A DNA stretch of 64,000 nucleotides from Hyphochytrium catenoides (taxonomy: Eukaryota; Sar; Hyphochytriomycetes; Hyphochytriales; Hyphochytriaceae). The notes under the pieces are model-generated. The model saw nothing but the letters and a program-made list of their open reading frames with translations. It did no database searches and was not told the DNA's origin. Positions 12,701 to 20,330 of this stretch are shown piece by piece. The first letter of the stretch is position 1, and the number at the start of each line of letters is the position of its first letter. Both the position numbers and the translations under genes were made by a program. The stretch lies in assembly GCA_900088475.1 (NCBI GenBank), contig FLMG01003686.1, forward strand, positions 1 through 64,000, in the 5' to 3' direction.

Positions 12701-15700
12701 CTGGTGCTTCTACACTTACGGGTAACGTCACTGCTACTGGAGCTCTGTCTGTCACATCTACGACTACTTCTAATAATACTACTACGGGTGCTCTTACAGT
12801 GGTTGGGGGTATCGGGGCTGGAGGCAATGTGAATGTAGGCGGGGCACTGTCGGTTACGGGAACGTCCGCACACACGGGTAACGCATCGTTTGCAGGAACT
12901 GTCAGTATGTCGGGTGCGACATCTGCATCTAGCTCTACGGTAGCGCCTGTCACTATTGCTGGTGGTCTTGGTGTGGGCTCAAACATGTTTGTGGGATCTT
13001 CGACGAACACCACGGCTCCGGTCCTTACAGTTTCTGGCTCCTCTGAATCTATGACTTCTACTACTGGAAGTACTGTGGTGAATGGAGGTATTGGTGTTGC
13101 GAAGAACATATGGGCGGGCGGCGCAGTTGTTTCTGCGGATGCGTTCCCCAAGCAGATATCAGTGGGAGGGCTAGCATTGACCGGAGCAAATTGGAGTTGG
13201 AATGTTAATACCATGCGAGCCGTCAGTAATCCATCAAAATTTGGAACTAGCTCTTTGGATCTTGTGGCGATCAGTGGATATGCTCGATTCGCCTCAGCTG
13301 CATCTCTCATAAATGCACAAACGACACCATGGACAGTAGAGTTCTGGGCATATCCGACTGTTGATAACGGTCAATTTCTTAACATAGGGACATTCAATTC
13401 TCCTATTCGTATCGCGTTTGCGATACCGACAGGCATCGTCTGGGGCATCTCCAGTAACGGAGGTTCTGCTGATATCATTGCGAACGTCACAGTGCCCTGT
13501 ACAGTGGCCAGGGACACGTGGTATCACATCGCTGTCCAGTACGATGGTGTCTCCAACTACTATCTGTGTGTAGACGGAACAATCCAGTCAGTCGTGAACA
13601 CAAGCGGAAAGATCTTCAATGGTGGTCTCAACATTGCATTCTACAATAACAACACAGAAGCAGGTTACGCTTCTTGTTGTAAGATCTCTAGGAAGATGCA
13701 GTACACTGGAACTCAAGGCGCCACGTACACAGTGCCCACCAGTGCCCCCATTGTAGACGTGTATACTCTAACGGTTAACAACTTTGATGGTCCTCATCCC
13801 ATCACAGGAGCTAAACAAGGTTACTATGTCCCAGCCGGACCGGACTCTACATCTCCAACAACAGGAACCATTGTCTCTACTGGTGGTGTGGGTGTTGCTA
13901 AGAGTCTGGTCGTTGGCGGTGCTGCATCCGTGTTGGACCCGACTGTGAGTTCGTCTAGCACGACGGGGGCTTTGAAGGTCACTGGTGGTATTGGCGTGAA
14001 GGACGTTTCCTACTTTGGGAATACTCTGAACGCTGCAGCCATAAGTGTGTCCGGAGCTTCTACTCTGACTGGTAATGTTACTGCAGCTGGGGGAGTGTCT
14101 CTTACTTCAACTAGTGGTGTGTTGTCTATAGCTGGGACTACTACTTCTACTAACTCTACAACAGGTGCTTTAACAGTGGCCGGAGGATTGGGAGTTAAAG
14201 GCGCTTCAACCTTCGGTGGGGCTATCACAGCAGCTTCTGCTACCTTGACAACTGCTCTGTCAGTTGCGAATGGTGGCACAGGGCTAAACTCGCTAACGGC
14301 AGGAGACATTCTGTACGCAGATAACGCAAACTCGCTAACCCGGCGACCGAAGGGCACCGATGGACAGGTGCTTACTCTGGTTAGTGGTTTCCCGAGCTGG
14401 AGTACTCCGACCATGGGTACCTCAACCACCAATCTTTCCATCACAAACACATCTGGTAGTAGTCTCACAGTAGCGTCGACGGATACTGCTACTAGTTCTA
14501 CAACAGGTGCTCTGACGGTGGAAGGTGGTATCGGCGTGAAAGGTGCTTCTTTCTTTGGGGGTAACGTCACTGCAGCTGGCAAGTTATCACTCACATCCAC
14601 AGCAACTAACGCGTCGGTTTTGACGATTTCAGGAACAATGGCTGCCAACAACAATACTACAACGGGTGCTCTTAACGTTGTAGGTGGTATCGGGGTCGGG
14701 GCTGCGTCTACATTTGGAGGTCAGGTGAACTTCCAACAAGCAACGGTACATAGTGACGTCTGGGTAAATGGAGCACTAAAATTGGAGTCTACGGCATCTT
14801 CCACTGTATTAAAGATTGCTGGAGCATTGGCTGCTACCAGCTCTAACACGGGAGCTCTGACAATCGTAGGTGGCATTGGTGCACAGGGACCTTGTGTTTT
14901 CGGTAGCACAACTACGGTATCGGCCACATCTGGTGCTACTAGTTCTACTACGGGAGCTTTTAGAGTTGTCGGAGGCATTGGCGTACAGCAAGACTCTTGG
15001 TTTGGAAGCACTCTGAACGCTGCAACCTTGAACGTGTCCGGTACTTCGACGCTTACCGGTGACGTCGGTGCAACCGGTAAAGTGAGTGCTTCTACAATGG
15101 CAGTTACCGCAACTACCGATTCGACGAGCTCTACGACGGGGGTGCTCACAGTGGCAGGTGGTATTGGCGTACAGAAGCCCTCGTGGTTTGGAAGCACGCT
15201 TAATGCTGCAAGTCTAAGTGTTCCCGGAAGTGCAACCATTACCCAAAATGTGACTGTTGGTGGGACCCTAAGTCTGACCTCTACGAGTGCAATAACTACA
15301 TTGTCCATCGCAGCAACTGCCAATGGGAATACCTCTACGACGGGAGCCTTGACAGTGGCAGGTGGCATTGGAGTGAAGGGGCCCTCTACTTTTGGCAATA
15401 GTCTTAGTGCGGCATCGTTGACAGTAACTGGAAGCTCTACGTTCGCTGGCGTCACTGCATCTGGAGCTACGGCCATTACGTCAACCACTACTGCTACTAA
15501 CTCTACAACTGGTGCTCTCACAGTGTCAGGCGGTATTGGAGTCAAGGGTGCTTCTGTGTTTGGCGGAGCTATCACAGCAGCTTCTGCTACGTTGACCACT
15601 GCGCTGTCAGTTGCGAATGGTGGCACAGGGTTATCATCTCTCACTGCAGGAGACATTCTCTATGCAGATAACGCAAACTCGCTAGCCCGTCGGCCCAAGG

Positions 15701-18294
15701 GCACCGATGGCCAAGTTCTTACTCTTGTTGGTGGTCTCCCTAATTGGTCTACTCCTACAACTACGTCAACCACCAATCTGTCTATCACAAACACTTCTGG
15801 TAGCACTCTTACAGTTGCATCTACTGATACTGCTACTAGCTCTACAACAGGGGCAGTTACGGTGGCAGGAGGTATTGGTGTCAAAGGCGATTCTGTATTT
15901 GGTGCGGGTCTTGTTGTTAACGGAACGTTTGTAGCGTCCTCTCTTTCGCTAGCAAACGCGCTGACACCTACCTTGGGTGGTACCGGCCTAAATTCCTTTG
16001 CTGCGGGTGACATTCTCTACGCAGATGGCACAGACTCACTCGCGCGGCGACCGAGAGGTGATGATGGCCAACTGCTCACTCTCGTTGATGGTTTCCCCAG
16101 TTGGACTACACTGACATCAACTACCAATCTTTCTCTTACAAATACATCTGGAAGTACCCTCACAGTGGCTTCAACAGATGCTGCGGCTAGCTCCACAACC
16201 GGTGCTCTTACAGTGGCAGGTGGCATCGGCGTAACGAGTGCCTCCGTGTTTGGAGATGCTGTTACCATTGAAGGAGCTCTCACAACAACGACGTTCTCTG
16301 TTACAAATACGACTGGAAGTACCCTCACAGTGGCTTCAACGGACGCTGCGGCTAGCTCCACAACCGGTGCTCTTACAGTGGTAGGTGGTATCGGCGTGAA
16401 GAGTGCCTCTGTGTTTGGAGATGCTGTTACCATTGAAGGAGCTCTCACAACAACGACGTTCTCTATTACAAACACATCTGGAAGTACCCTCACGGTGGCG
16501 TCAACTGATGCGTCAACGTCTAGTACAACTGGCTCTGCCACGTTTGCAGGTGGCGTTGGCGTTGCGGGGGCCCTAAATGTAGGTGGTAACATGGGACTGT
16601 CAGGCGTTCTTACCGTACTTGACACCACTGAAGCTACAGCGATTGGAACGGCAAGCGCCGTCTTCAGTGGCGGTGTTTCCGTTGCTAGGGCTTTGCGCGT
16701 AGGATCTACAACAGCGTCTACAAGCACAACAACAGGGTCTATTATAACTGACGGTGGCGTAGGCGTTGCGGGAACGGTTAACATAGGAAATGAATTGAAT
16801 GTGGTGGGACCATCGACGTTCCGAGATGGATTAACAGCTCTTGAGAACAACTATTCCATAAGTCCTACAGTCACTGGTATATCACTTCACGACACAAACA
16901 AGTTGGTGTTTGATGGGACCACTGCTAACAACACTTACGTAAGACTTCCAGACATCAGCTCTAAATTCACTACCGGCGGCTCGTTTACCGTAGAAGTGTC
17001 GTTTGATGTTTTAGCGAACGCAGATCTATCGTATTCCGGAACCATTCTTGGTAACATACTTCATACGCAACATCTTAACATTCGTACTAACAGAACAACA
17101 GCAGCTAGTACACACATTGTGACAGAAATTGGTAATCAGGCAACAGTGTCGTCAGGAACTACACCTGGTTCCACTACAAATGGTTTGGTTCATACGGCAG
17201 TCGTTATGTACAATAATGGTACATGGAGAGTTTTCGTGGATCAGGCTTACTGTTTTACCGTAAATACTCTTCCATTTCATTCAGACTTCTTTAAAGGACT
17301 TATCCTACATGGCAATGGTCCTTCTCCTTCAAACGGCGATAAAGCAGTACAGATACGCGGCATCCGTATTTCAACCGGAAACTTGTATACGTTTGCTGCA
17401 GCGCATTTAACTACGGCGCCGCCACAAGCACCGTATACAACTAGTAGTTCTACCGTGTTATGTAATAACTTTATAGGAGGCTCTCAGCTAACCGCTATTG
17501 TTGACCAGGTCAATGTCTCAGAGCTTATTTACAGTTTGGATGCTAACAGAAGCGTTATCTCTCAGTCTACGTGGTTTAATAAGCCAACTAGATTTATTAG
17601 TCCGGTGACAATTGACCCTAACGTCAATATTCAAACCACTGGAAGCAACTTTATTGAGTTTGCGTCCGCAATAAGACTTACCGGAAGAGTAAGTAGTTGG
17701 GATGCCGGCGGATATACTTCAGCAGGCGGAGTCGGAGACCCTTACAGAGTATACAGAGGTAACACACTAGGTACTCCGGCAAACGAGGAGGACAACATCA
17801 GTGGTGATCTTACAGCCTGTCTTGTGGTATATCAGGATGCTTTCATAGGTGGCTATCTTGCTATCAAATCAGACAGAAGAACAAAGGAGAACATAGTGTC
17901 TTTAACGCCTGAATTCTGTTTGGGATTCATCGCAAGAACAAGACCGGTAGAATTCAAAATGAGAGACCGTAAAGGGCTTCGTTACGGCTACATCGCTCAA
18001 GAGGTGGTTAAATCAGGTTACCCGCAATTTGTATCCAGCATGCCAAACGAAGAAATGCAAGAAGAAGTAGACGACGACGGCTTCGTGAGCCACGCCGGAT
18101 GGCAGCTCTCCATGAACTACGAAGGCGTCATTCCTATTGTAGCAGGCGCCGTACAAGCATTAGTAGAAGAAAATAAGACGCTTAAAGGTAGCGTTCAGCA
18201 CCTCGTCGATGAGAATAGATCTATCAAGCAACAGCTTACTGACCTTCAGGACCGCTTTGCGAAGTTGTTGTGGGCTCTGGACATGACCATCTAA
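3715..18294 (+). CDS. Giant repetitive fibre protein with LamG-like domains and S74 chaperone
   Basis: 4,859 residues, by far the largest gene here. A roughly 170-residue module (CYARN...GHAT-PGYV-STR...DVPAGY) occurs near residues 45, 608 and 1102, with a diverged copy near 2280. Between and after these lie dozens of short repeats of the form ST-TTGAL-V-GGIGV-G, typical of trimeric beta-helical tail fibres of phages. They are interleaved with GGTGL-SL-AGDILYA blocks (for example 2770, 3520, 3965 and 4085). LamG/concanavalin-like jelly rolls lie at about 3150-3370 and 4385-4570. The C-terminus (about 4712-4859) is a peptidase S74 intramolecular chaperone: Ser4719 starts the SDRRTKENI motif where self-cleavage occurs in known members, and a coiled coil follows. 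Likely a virion surface fibre for host attachment. Confidence 0.9.
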   Translation: MTSRSALTTVSFIRETRYSSQTLPFPEDYLNTVTPVALSSTTYQINKCYARNVTDSSNIYISVPKVVDIETYGVINGQCVGAFSPDRITVTLGSKVVVSSTADLVLNRVVLVGDVITIRPSPTASGNDFSSRVAEVIDKHNIVLDSPCPFSSSTAVFRRGGNPSTGLVPNSILYFYALGHATNPGYVVSTRNTMAGDRLVDVPAGYYVENSRQIPYYLVVGGNGMILEPPIAMSWDDTSVGIVTRFCTQAETNAGVEKYKAISPSTLGNAIANINNLSSILGIFATDADALDLTSTTKAITPANFKSLFNSPPALGSQRPNAGSFTTIIASSLTGDALLNPASIDPQSNKLVTMATLSPALAYATKLGRSGAPVTHAYIDNVSINSFSGNGLVTSLSSAYVNHQKEMPLDTSRVVTPAGATQLLSQPTPIGNLMPNTGKFTTVTANTLYGPVGDAGNYSTGRFSNLIVDSVTGSFVASNSEAVAMSSTSKVLTPSSLPSIFANPAALGAITPSSGTFTTLKADSAGGGMIASDGEALTMLATNKLITPKNIATILSSPGPIGQGQKSTARFSTVTADTVITDKLIMPPNGLPFGYMVVSIPKSSDGASYSIRYCYARNESNTADISVPSTTVLNIYENGVLNGMCRSEFQQGLVSVSAGSNVVNGLGTSFTSTFVIGDVISVGGMVKRITSVTSAVSMIVDSNFTNSISGSTYYRGGSGLGTLAANTYYNIYVLGHATTPGYVFSTRNTNAGDTLVDVPAGYSVSNARQLPYSLLSNAQGIIVDPPSPYTSKDSSSGAFLPPATNLQAAQQKLTYVSLTPANLPSIFSNPGPIGNVLPSTGTFSTLTASSFSGSGLASNSEAAARILNNKVLTPSNLQSVFDQPPALGTVTPGSASFTTVTANAISGPCLASDEIARLKTSRTTVVTPANLSAVLGSPGVIGGVTSSDAFFRTLNSGTLNTNIINVPSSGVLNIASDANFNGVVYANVVSANKYIGSIGDMNDKNTGIFTSLQADTLSGPFMAGTADIDAGTSTAKLVTPAGLRQALESPPIIGKTKPNAAHFTSITADVLNVSYPINQRAQLPKMYLVSSEIYSPDNIHYTVQYCYARSEDDSVDILLEDPVTLNITQQGGLNGVCKSAALPGVVSVSSSSRVVTGTNTSFRTTFIVGDVISLGGQSYRVVSIDPDYQELTVHRNVHYTHGSSPYFRGGTDTFLPNQLLYFYVLGHATTPGYVISTRSVDIGQELVDLPAGYNPAFSRQLDYAVTTSEYGTLVEQPRLLSTFHSSSVSTPLATADEVLAKTNTFKALTPSSIPTLMSAPGPIGTQFADKGIFTDLTTDTIGGKCIATSDDMTNMVSNKIVTPANLGSLLSSPGDIGLTKPGDAYFKSVNAKGHILVEDASDAVSSNNASIMTQGGIAAAKNLLIGTTLTAQGNATFNSSVIISGATPSTNTSTGSLVVRGGTAVQGNLNVGGNTSLSSLSLSGSLALSSNTPSTSTTTGSLTTPGGIGVAGDINAGGNLNVSSTRPSINTTTGALTVAGGAGVQGSLFIGNNAGVTNQLLVYGTGYFNNTSTSNSTNTGALVVAGGAGIAGNVTIGGALATAGAVSLNSTTESTNTTSGALSIQGGLAVGKRMNVAGDTRITSFTQATDSSSGALVVQGGVGIAKNGFIGGSLGVGGGLNIGGSFTINSGADSTTTTTGALVINGGIGMSGSTTIGGNATVNGGVTGNTMTVLSGAKSNTPSSGALTVVGGIGAQGQSNFGNNVGVGGNLAVVGTTTLGNTTASTSTTSGALTVVGGIGTQNNMNIGGTLGVAGPTSLTGSVAVNATTASTNSTTGALAVAGGVGVRGDLNVGGALRSTNGLTTLANTAITSTTASTNTTSGSLTVAGGLGVMGDANIGGAMTLTGRLTSNNDVKIVSLANSTSSTTGALTVSGGVGVGGVLTAGSAMNVSGVTTVTNTTNTSSTSSGALVVGGSLGLQGNLNVGGTANLTGPTTFSGPSVNFSNTTASTSSTSGAVVVAGGMGVGGAMNVGSTMNVRGTTTLAGGVTVSNTTDSTTVGTGAFTVVGGIGVGNTANLGGKLNVAGDTALSGALNVLGNSSLQNLSVASTTSSNNMNVTEMATLGRLTVTGTGRLGGTNGSESLRVNAVPSSVNYIELSGRATGSGPVVASGGTDDNVDLNLQSKGTGKVKLGTGSNVIAVTGANTGSAPAISAIGSSDANVDIDVQPQGFGKVRVVSDLVVTGNLTASAITGVNPTSALPRGYFYLSKPPTYINSTLYNIPATIARNYVNTSNLSTSAMNVSLNTTTGLNGPLVKSLNGTADTISGSTLVTGTGTFFTTDFIVGGIITVGGTQGRKVESIMSDTLLTVTVPFSDNATGATVARGGRAPKATYYVYQLNNTNSSTQTYMLSTRFFEEGNDVLLDIPETGDYRNDDFRRLAYGLVTDSAGNFVNVPITVSKSMTLERPLDVKSGGLGFGSVAKGDLVYGSAPGTLAALGAGTDGQILMQDSGVPKWKTASFNSSDTYTVTGTADSTSTSSGSLIVSGGLGVAKTIHADALALATALPVSSGGLGFTSVAKGDLVYGSAPGTLAALGAGTDGQILVQDAGVPTWKTASFNSSDTYTVTSTTDSNSTTTGSLIVSGGLGVAKTIFANALKLVTALPVSSGGLGFTSVAKGDLVYGSAAGTLAALGAGTDGQILMQDGGVPTWKTASFNSSDTYTVTGTAGSTSSTSGALTVAGGLGVKQNVYIGGAITATSGTFTNALSVANGGTGLSSLVAGDILYADNANSLARRPKGADGQVLTLVNGFPAWTNTAATTTTTNLNITNTNGGALTVASTDVATNSSTGALRVEGGIGVKGASVFASTLKVGSDVPYGTTALAISTTTISTASTTGALTVAGGIGVQGLSYFGGTVSIGTANAGTLSVAGNSTVGNVTGSGILALTSTSGTTTILSVAGTSVATNSTTGALTVEGGIGIKGNSVFGAGLTAGSLSVSGASTLTGNVTATGALSVTSTTTSNNTTTGALTVVGGIGAGGNVNVGGALSVTGTSAHTGNASFAGTVSMSGATSASSSTVAPVTIAGGLGVGSNMFVGSSTNTTAPVLTVSGSSESMTSTTGSTVVNGGIGVAKNIWAGGAVVSADAFPKQISVGGLALTGANWSWNVNTMRAVSNPSKFGTSSLDLVAISGYARFASAASLINAQTTPWTVEFWAYPTVDNGQFLNIGTFNSPIRIAFAIPTGIVWGISSNGGSADIIANVTVPCTVARDTWYHIAVQYDGVSNYYLCVDGTIQSVVNTSGKIFNGGLNIAFYNNNTEAGYASCCKISRKMQYTGTQGATYTVPTSAPIVDVYTLTVNNFDGPHPITGAKQGYYVPAGPDSTSPTTGTIVSTGGVGVAKSLVVGGAASVLDPTVSSSSTTGALKVTGGIGVKDVSYFGNTLNAAAISVSGASTLTGNVTAAGGVSLTSTSGVLSIAGTTTSTNSTTGALTVAGGLGVKGASTFGGAITAASATLTTALSVANGGTGLNSLTAGDILYADNANSLTRRPKGTDGQVLTLVSGFPSWSTPTMGTSTTNLSITNTSGSSLTVASTDTATSSTTGALTVEGGIGVKGASFFGGNVTAAGKLSLTSTATNASVLTISGTMAANNNTTTGALNVVGGIGVGAASTFGGQVNFQQATVHSDVWVNGALKLESTASSTVLKIAGALAATSSNTGALTIVGGIGAQGPCVFGSTTTVSATSGATSSTTGAFRVVGGIGVQQDSWFGSTLNAATLNVSGTSTLTGDVGATGKVSASTMAVTATTDSTSSTTGVLTVAGGIGVQKPSWFGSTLNAASLSVPGSATITQNVTVGGTLSLTSTSAITTLSIAATANGNTSTTGALTVAGGIGVKGPSTFGNSLSAASLTVTGSSTFAGVTASGATAITSTTTATNSTTGALTVSGGIGVKGASVFGGAITAASATLTTALSVANGGTGLSSLTAGDILYADNANSLARRPKGTDGQVLTLVGGLPNWSTPTTTSTTNLSITNTSGSTLTVASTDTATSSTTGAVTVAGGIGVKGDSVFGAGLVVNGTFVASSLSLANALTPTLGGTGLNSFAAGDILYADGTDSLARRPRGDDGQLLTLVDGFPSWTTLTSTTNLSLTNTSGSTLTVASTDAAASSTTGALTVAGGIGVTSASVFGDAVTIEGALTTTTFSVTNTTGSTLTVASTDAAASSTTGALTVVGGIGVKSASVFGDAVTIEGALTTTTFSITNTSGSTLTVASTDASTSSTTGSATFAGGVGVAGALNVGGNMGLSGVLTVLDTTEATAIGTASAVFSGGVSVARALRVGSTTASTSTTTGSIITDGGVGVAGTVNIGNELNVVGPSTFRDGLTALENNYSISPTVTGISLHDTNKLVFDGTTANNTYVRLPDISSKFTTGGSFTVEVSFDVLANADLSYSGTILGNILHTQHLNIRTNRTTAASTHIVTEIGNQATVSSGTTPGSTTNGLVHTAVVMYNNGTWRVFVDQAYCFTVNTLPFHSDFFKGLILHGNGPSPSNGDKAVQIRGIRISTGNLYTFAAAHLTTAPPQAPYTTSSSTVLCNNFIGGSQLTAIVDQVNVSELIYSLDANRSVISQSTWFNKPTRFISPVTIDPNVNIQTTGSNFIEFASAIRLTGRVSSWDAGGYTSAGGVGDPYRVYRGNTLGTPANEEDNISGDLTACLVVYQDAFIGGYLAIKSDRRTKENIVSLTPEFCLGFIARTRPVEFKMRDRKGLRYGYIAQEVVKSGYPQFVSSMPNEEMQEEVDDDGFVSHAGWQLSMNYEGVIPIVAGAVQALVEENKTLKGSVQHLVDENRSIKQQLTDLQDRFAKLLWALDMTI
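11131..11990 (+). repeat. Three ~290-bp tandem repeats inside the fibre gene
   Basis: Near-identical units begin at about 11131, 11421 and 11711. Each encodes a GGLGF-SVAKGDLVYGSA block followed by an STS-GSLIVSGGLGVAK block (about 97 residues). The high nucleotide identity suggests recent duplication or gene conversion. Confidence 0.8.
16150..16500 (+). repeat. 165-bp tandem repeats inside the fibre gene
   Basis: Nearly identical units start at about 16150, 16315 and 16480. Each encodes 55 residues (GSTLTVASTDA...GDAVTIEGALTTTTF). They are in frame, so copy number can change without breaking the fibre. Confidence 0.8.
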
Positions 18295-18343
18295 TCTACA
18301 AAAAAAGGCCATGGTTCGCCTCAGTACTTGTGTTAAACTACCA

Positions 18344-18511
18344 TCATGCTCTATAAAGAAAGAAGCAAATGAATACCAAAACTGTTGTAACAGCTCCTGC
18401 CATCATACAGCGTTCACTTACTTTATTAATACCTACTCCAAAGAGTATAACTGTAGCGAAAAACAGTACTAGATGGATAATAAGAAGGCCGCCGTTCCAT
18501 GACAAGTCCAT
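18344..18511 (-). CDS. Small two-pass membrane protein, 55 residues
   Basis: A short open frame read from the minus strand: ATG at 18509-18511, TGA at 18344-18346. Residues about 8-27 and 36-52 are strongly hydrophobic, separated by a short polar turn (NKVSER), giving a hairpin-like two-helix membrane protein. It is convergent with the fibre gene, 49 bp from its stop. Small membrane proteins of this shape are common in virions of large DNA viruses. No family is recognised. Confidence is limited by the length, but the clean hydrophobic pattern argues for a real gene. Confidence 0.55.
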   Translation of the reverse strand: MDLSWNGGLLIIHLVLFFATVILFGVGINKVSERCMMAGAVTTVLVFICFFLYRA

Positions 18512-18686
18512 TTGATTCTTTGTTTGTTAAATATGCCAAGTAAATATTATTCTTCGCAATTATGTATAATATATTTAAAGCGCTAAATTGATCAAATAGT
18601 TGTAACGATAGCTGACGAATCCACCTCTTAAAAAAAAATTCTTTTTTTGAAAGAAAGGGCATTCTGCATTTTTCTCATGACCAAAG

Positions 18687-19616
18687 ATGCCTGACTTTAC
18701 TTGCAAGCGATGTGGGTATGGGGCGATGAATAAGGATCGCCTCATTAACCACTTACGACGTAAAGAGATCTGTCCGCCTAATGTTTCAGAGGCTTGTCCC
18801 AGAAAACAAGCTAAGGAAATTGGGTTTAACCCTAAGGGGTATATGTGCAAGTATTGCTCCATGAAGTTCTTCCATAATAATAACACGCATCGGCATGAGC
18901 AACTGTGCAAGAAGAACAACTCTCCGGAACTTCTCCGCATACGAGAAAATAATGCCCGGTTGAAGAAAGCAGAAGCCGAAGCACGTCTCCGTAGGGCTCA
19001 AGAGGGGCCACTAGCAGCGGCAGCCCCTGAGGAGACCTCCAACAAAAAAGACAAGAAGGGTACTGGTGGTTACCTCTACATCATCCAGGAAGGAGTACGC
19101 GTTGAAAGAAAGGAAAATATTTTTAAGATCGGGCGCACAGAGAATATGCGAGAACGACTGAAGGCGTACAAGAAGCATGGCAAGCTTCACTGTTGTGTCC
19201 CTGTTAAGGACATGTATTACGCGGAACACAAGGTAAAAAATTTATTCCGTGAGGTCTTCAAGCAAGACGCGCCCACTCTTGAGGGAACTGAGTCCTTCAG
19301 GGGAGACCTGCTGGAGATGGTCCAACTTATGACCAAGCTAGCTCTTGAATGTCGTGATCCGACTCCGGAAGATGATCCGGCTGAAGACACCGTACGCCCG
19401 GATAGCTCCTGTGGCCTGGACACAGAAGATAGCTCCTGTGGCCTGAACACAGAAGATAGCCCCTGTGGCCTGAACACAGAAGATAGCCCCTGTGGCCTGA
19501 ACACAGAAGATAGCTCCTCTGGCCTGAACACAGAAGATAGCTCCTGTGGCACCTCAGTGGATGCCGGTGACACCGTTCAGCCTCCGCCATTGGTGGCAAT
19601 TGCTGAAGTTGACTGA
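18687..19616 (+). CDS. Zinc-finger protein with T5orf172 (GIY-YIG-like) domain
   Basis: 309 residues. Two Cys-rich zinc fingers at the N-terminus (CKRC...HLRRKEIC, residues 6-31, and CKYC...HRHEQLC, about 54-75) are followed by a charged coiled coil (about 80-105). Next comes a T5orf172 domain (about 118-205; GYLYIIQEG... FKIGRTENMRERLKAY... AEHKVKNLF), a relative of the GIY-YIG nuclease fold found in many giant viruses and some phages. The C-terminus carries a 9-residue tandem repeat (EDSSCGLNT). Zinc fingers plus a nuclease-like fold suggest DNA binding; catalytic activity cannot be judged here. Expression and role are unknown. Confidence 0.85.
   Translation: MPDFTCKRCGYGAMNKDRLINHLRRKEICPPNVSEACPRKQAKEIGFNPKGYMCKYCSMKFFHNNNTHRHEQLCKKNNSPELLRIRENNARLKKAEAEARLRRAQEGPLAAAAPEETSNKKDKKGTGGYLYIIQEGVRVERKENIFKIGRTENMRERLKAYKKHGKLHCCVPVKDMYYAEHKVKNLFREVFKQDAPTLEGTESFRGDLLEMVQLMTKLALECRDPTPEDDPAEDTVRPDSSCGLDTEDSSCGLNTEDSPCGLNTEDSPCGLNTEDSSSGLNTEDSSCGTSVDAGDTVQPPPLVAIAEVD
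19401..19562 (+). repeat. 27-bp tandem repeat in the T5orf172 gene
   Basis: Five full 27-nt units starting at 19401 plus a diverged sixth, encoding (D-S-x-x-G-L-N-T-E). The units are in frame and differ by single bases, a candidate length-variable tract. Confidence 0.9.
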
Positions 19617-19632
19617 TGGTTTAATTGGAACA

Positions 19633-19869
19633 CTACCGCACGTCGGGTGAGTCCGTGTATTCACCACTACCGACGGTCGCATTGATGGAGGCAGGCGACA
19701 GAGTAGTGAACGTGATGGTACCCTGACTTGTGGCGTCGTCCTCTTCTTGCTGCGGTCTGTAGTACTGTGGATAGTCTACCTCGTAGGGAGGAGACCCCTC
19801 ATAGGGTACCGTTGCCGGGGTTGTCGCCTGGGCAACGGCATCTTCATCTTTACCACAGCATGAACCCAT
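19633..19869 (-). CDS. Small acylated (MGSCC) membrane-associated protein
   Basis: 78 residues beginning MGSCC. Gly2 fits N-myristoylation and Cys4/Cys5 fit palmitoylation, so the protein is probably tethered to the inner face of a membrane. The rest is polar and rich in Pro, Tyr, Thr and acidic residues (PYEGSPPYEVDYPQYY), with PPxY-like features that could recruit WW-domain or ESCRT-type partners; that is inference. It is convergent with the T5orf172 gene and divergent from the next membrane protein. Confidence 0.65.
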   Translation of the reverse strand: MGSCCGKDEDAVAQATTPATVPYEGSPPYEVDYPQYYRPQQEEDDATSQGTITFTTLSPASINATVGSGEYTDSPDVR

Positions 19870-19979
19870 CAGATCAGAGTTGGTCGTAGTAGGCTATACT
19901 GTTATACAAAAAAGCATAGCTAATAAAGATTTTATTCAGCTAAGAAATATAGCTCAGCTTGCGAGTGCGAAGTACCACC
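19870..19979. promoter_or_regulatory. Divergent AT-rich promoter region
   Basis: 110 bp between divergent starts. TATA-like stretches include AAATATAGC at about 19945 towards the plus gene and CTATACTGTTATAC at 19893-19906 towards the minus gene. Function is inferred from position. Confidence 0.4.
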
Positions 19980-20330
19980 ATGGATACGCACCCTATTCTC
20001 AACTTTGCTGATATCGTCAGCCAGACGATGTCCTTCACCATTGCCTATACATGGCGCGAGACGATAAGAGACTTTGTTAAAGGCTATTGTCCTGAGAAGA
20101 TGCTAGAAGGCCCTTTGGGAGCCGTCTTCTATGCGATCATCATTACACTGATCATCATTGCCTTGACTATCTTGATCGAGAGCATCACAGATATCAACCA
20201 CCAGCTCTTTGAATATAAGTACAGAACTACGACTCCAGCACCACCAACAGTTTATGACATTGAAGAGAAGGACGATCTCGATGAAGATGATCCGCAGTTG
20301 GGCCAGGACGACGAGAGCGACGAAGACTAG
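19980..20330 (+). CDS. Single-pass membrane protein with acidic tail
   Basis: 116 residues from the ATG at 19980, which sits in a good context (CCACCATGG); an upstream in-frame ATG at 19959 would add only seven residues. One strong membrane helix lies at about 45-68 (AVFYAIIITLIIIALTILI). The C-terminal 35 residues are very acidic (DDLDEDDPQLGQDDESDED). Likely a virion or host-membrane protein of unknown function. Confidence 0.65.
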   Translation: MDTHPILNFADIVSQTMSFTIAYTWRETIRDFVKGYCPEKMLEGPLGAVFYAIIITLIIIALTILIESITDINHQLFEYKYRTTTPAPPTVYDIEEKDDLDEDDPQLGQDDESDED

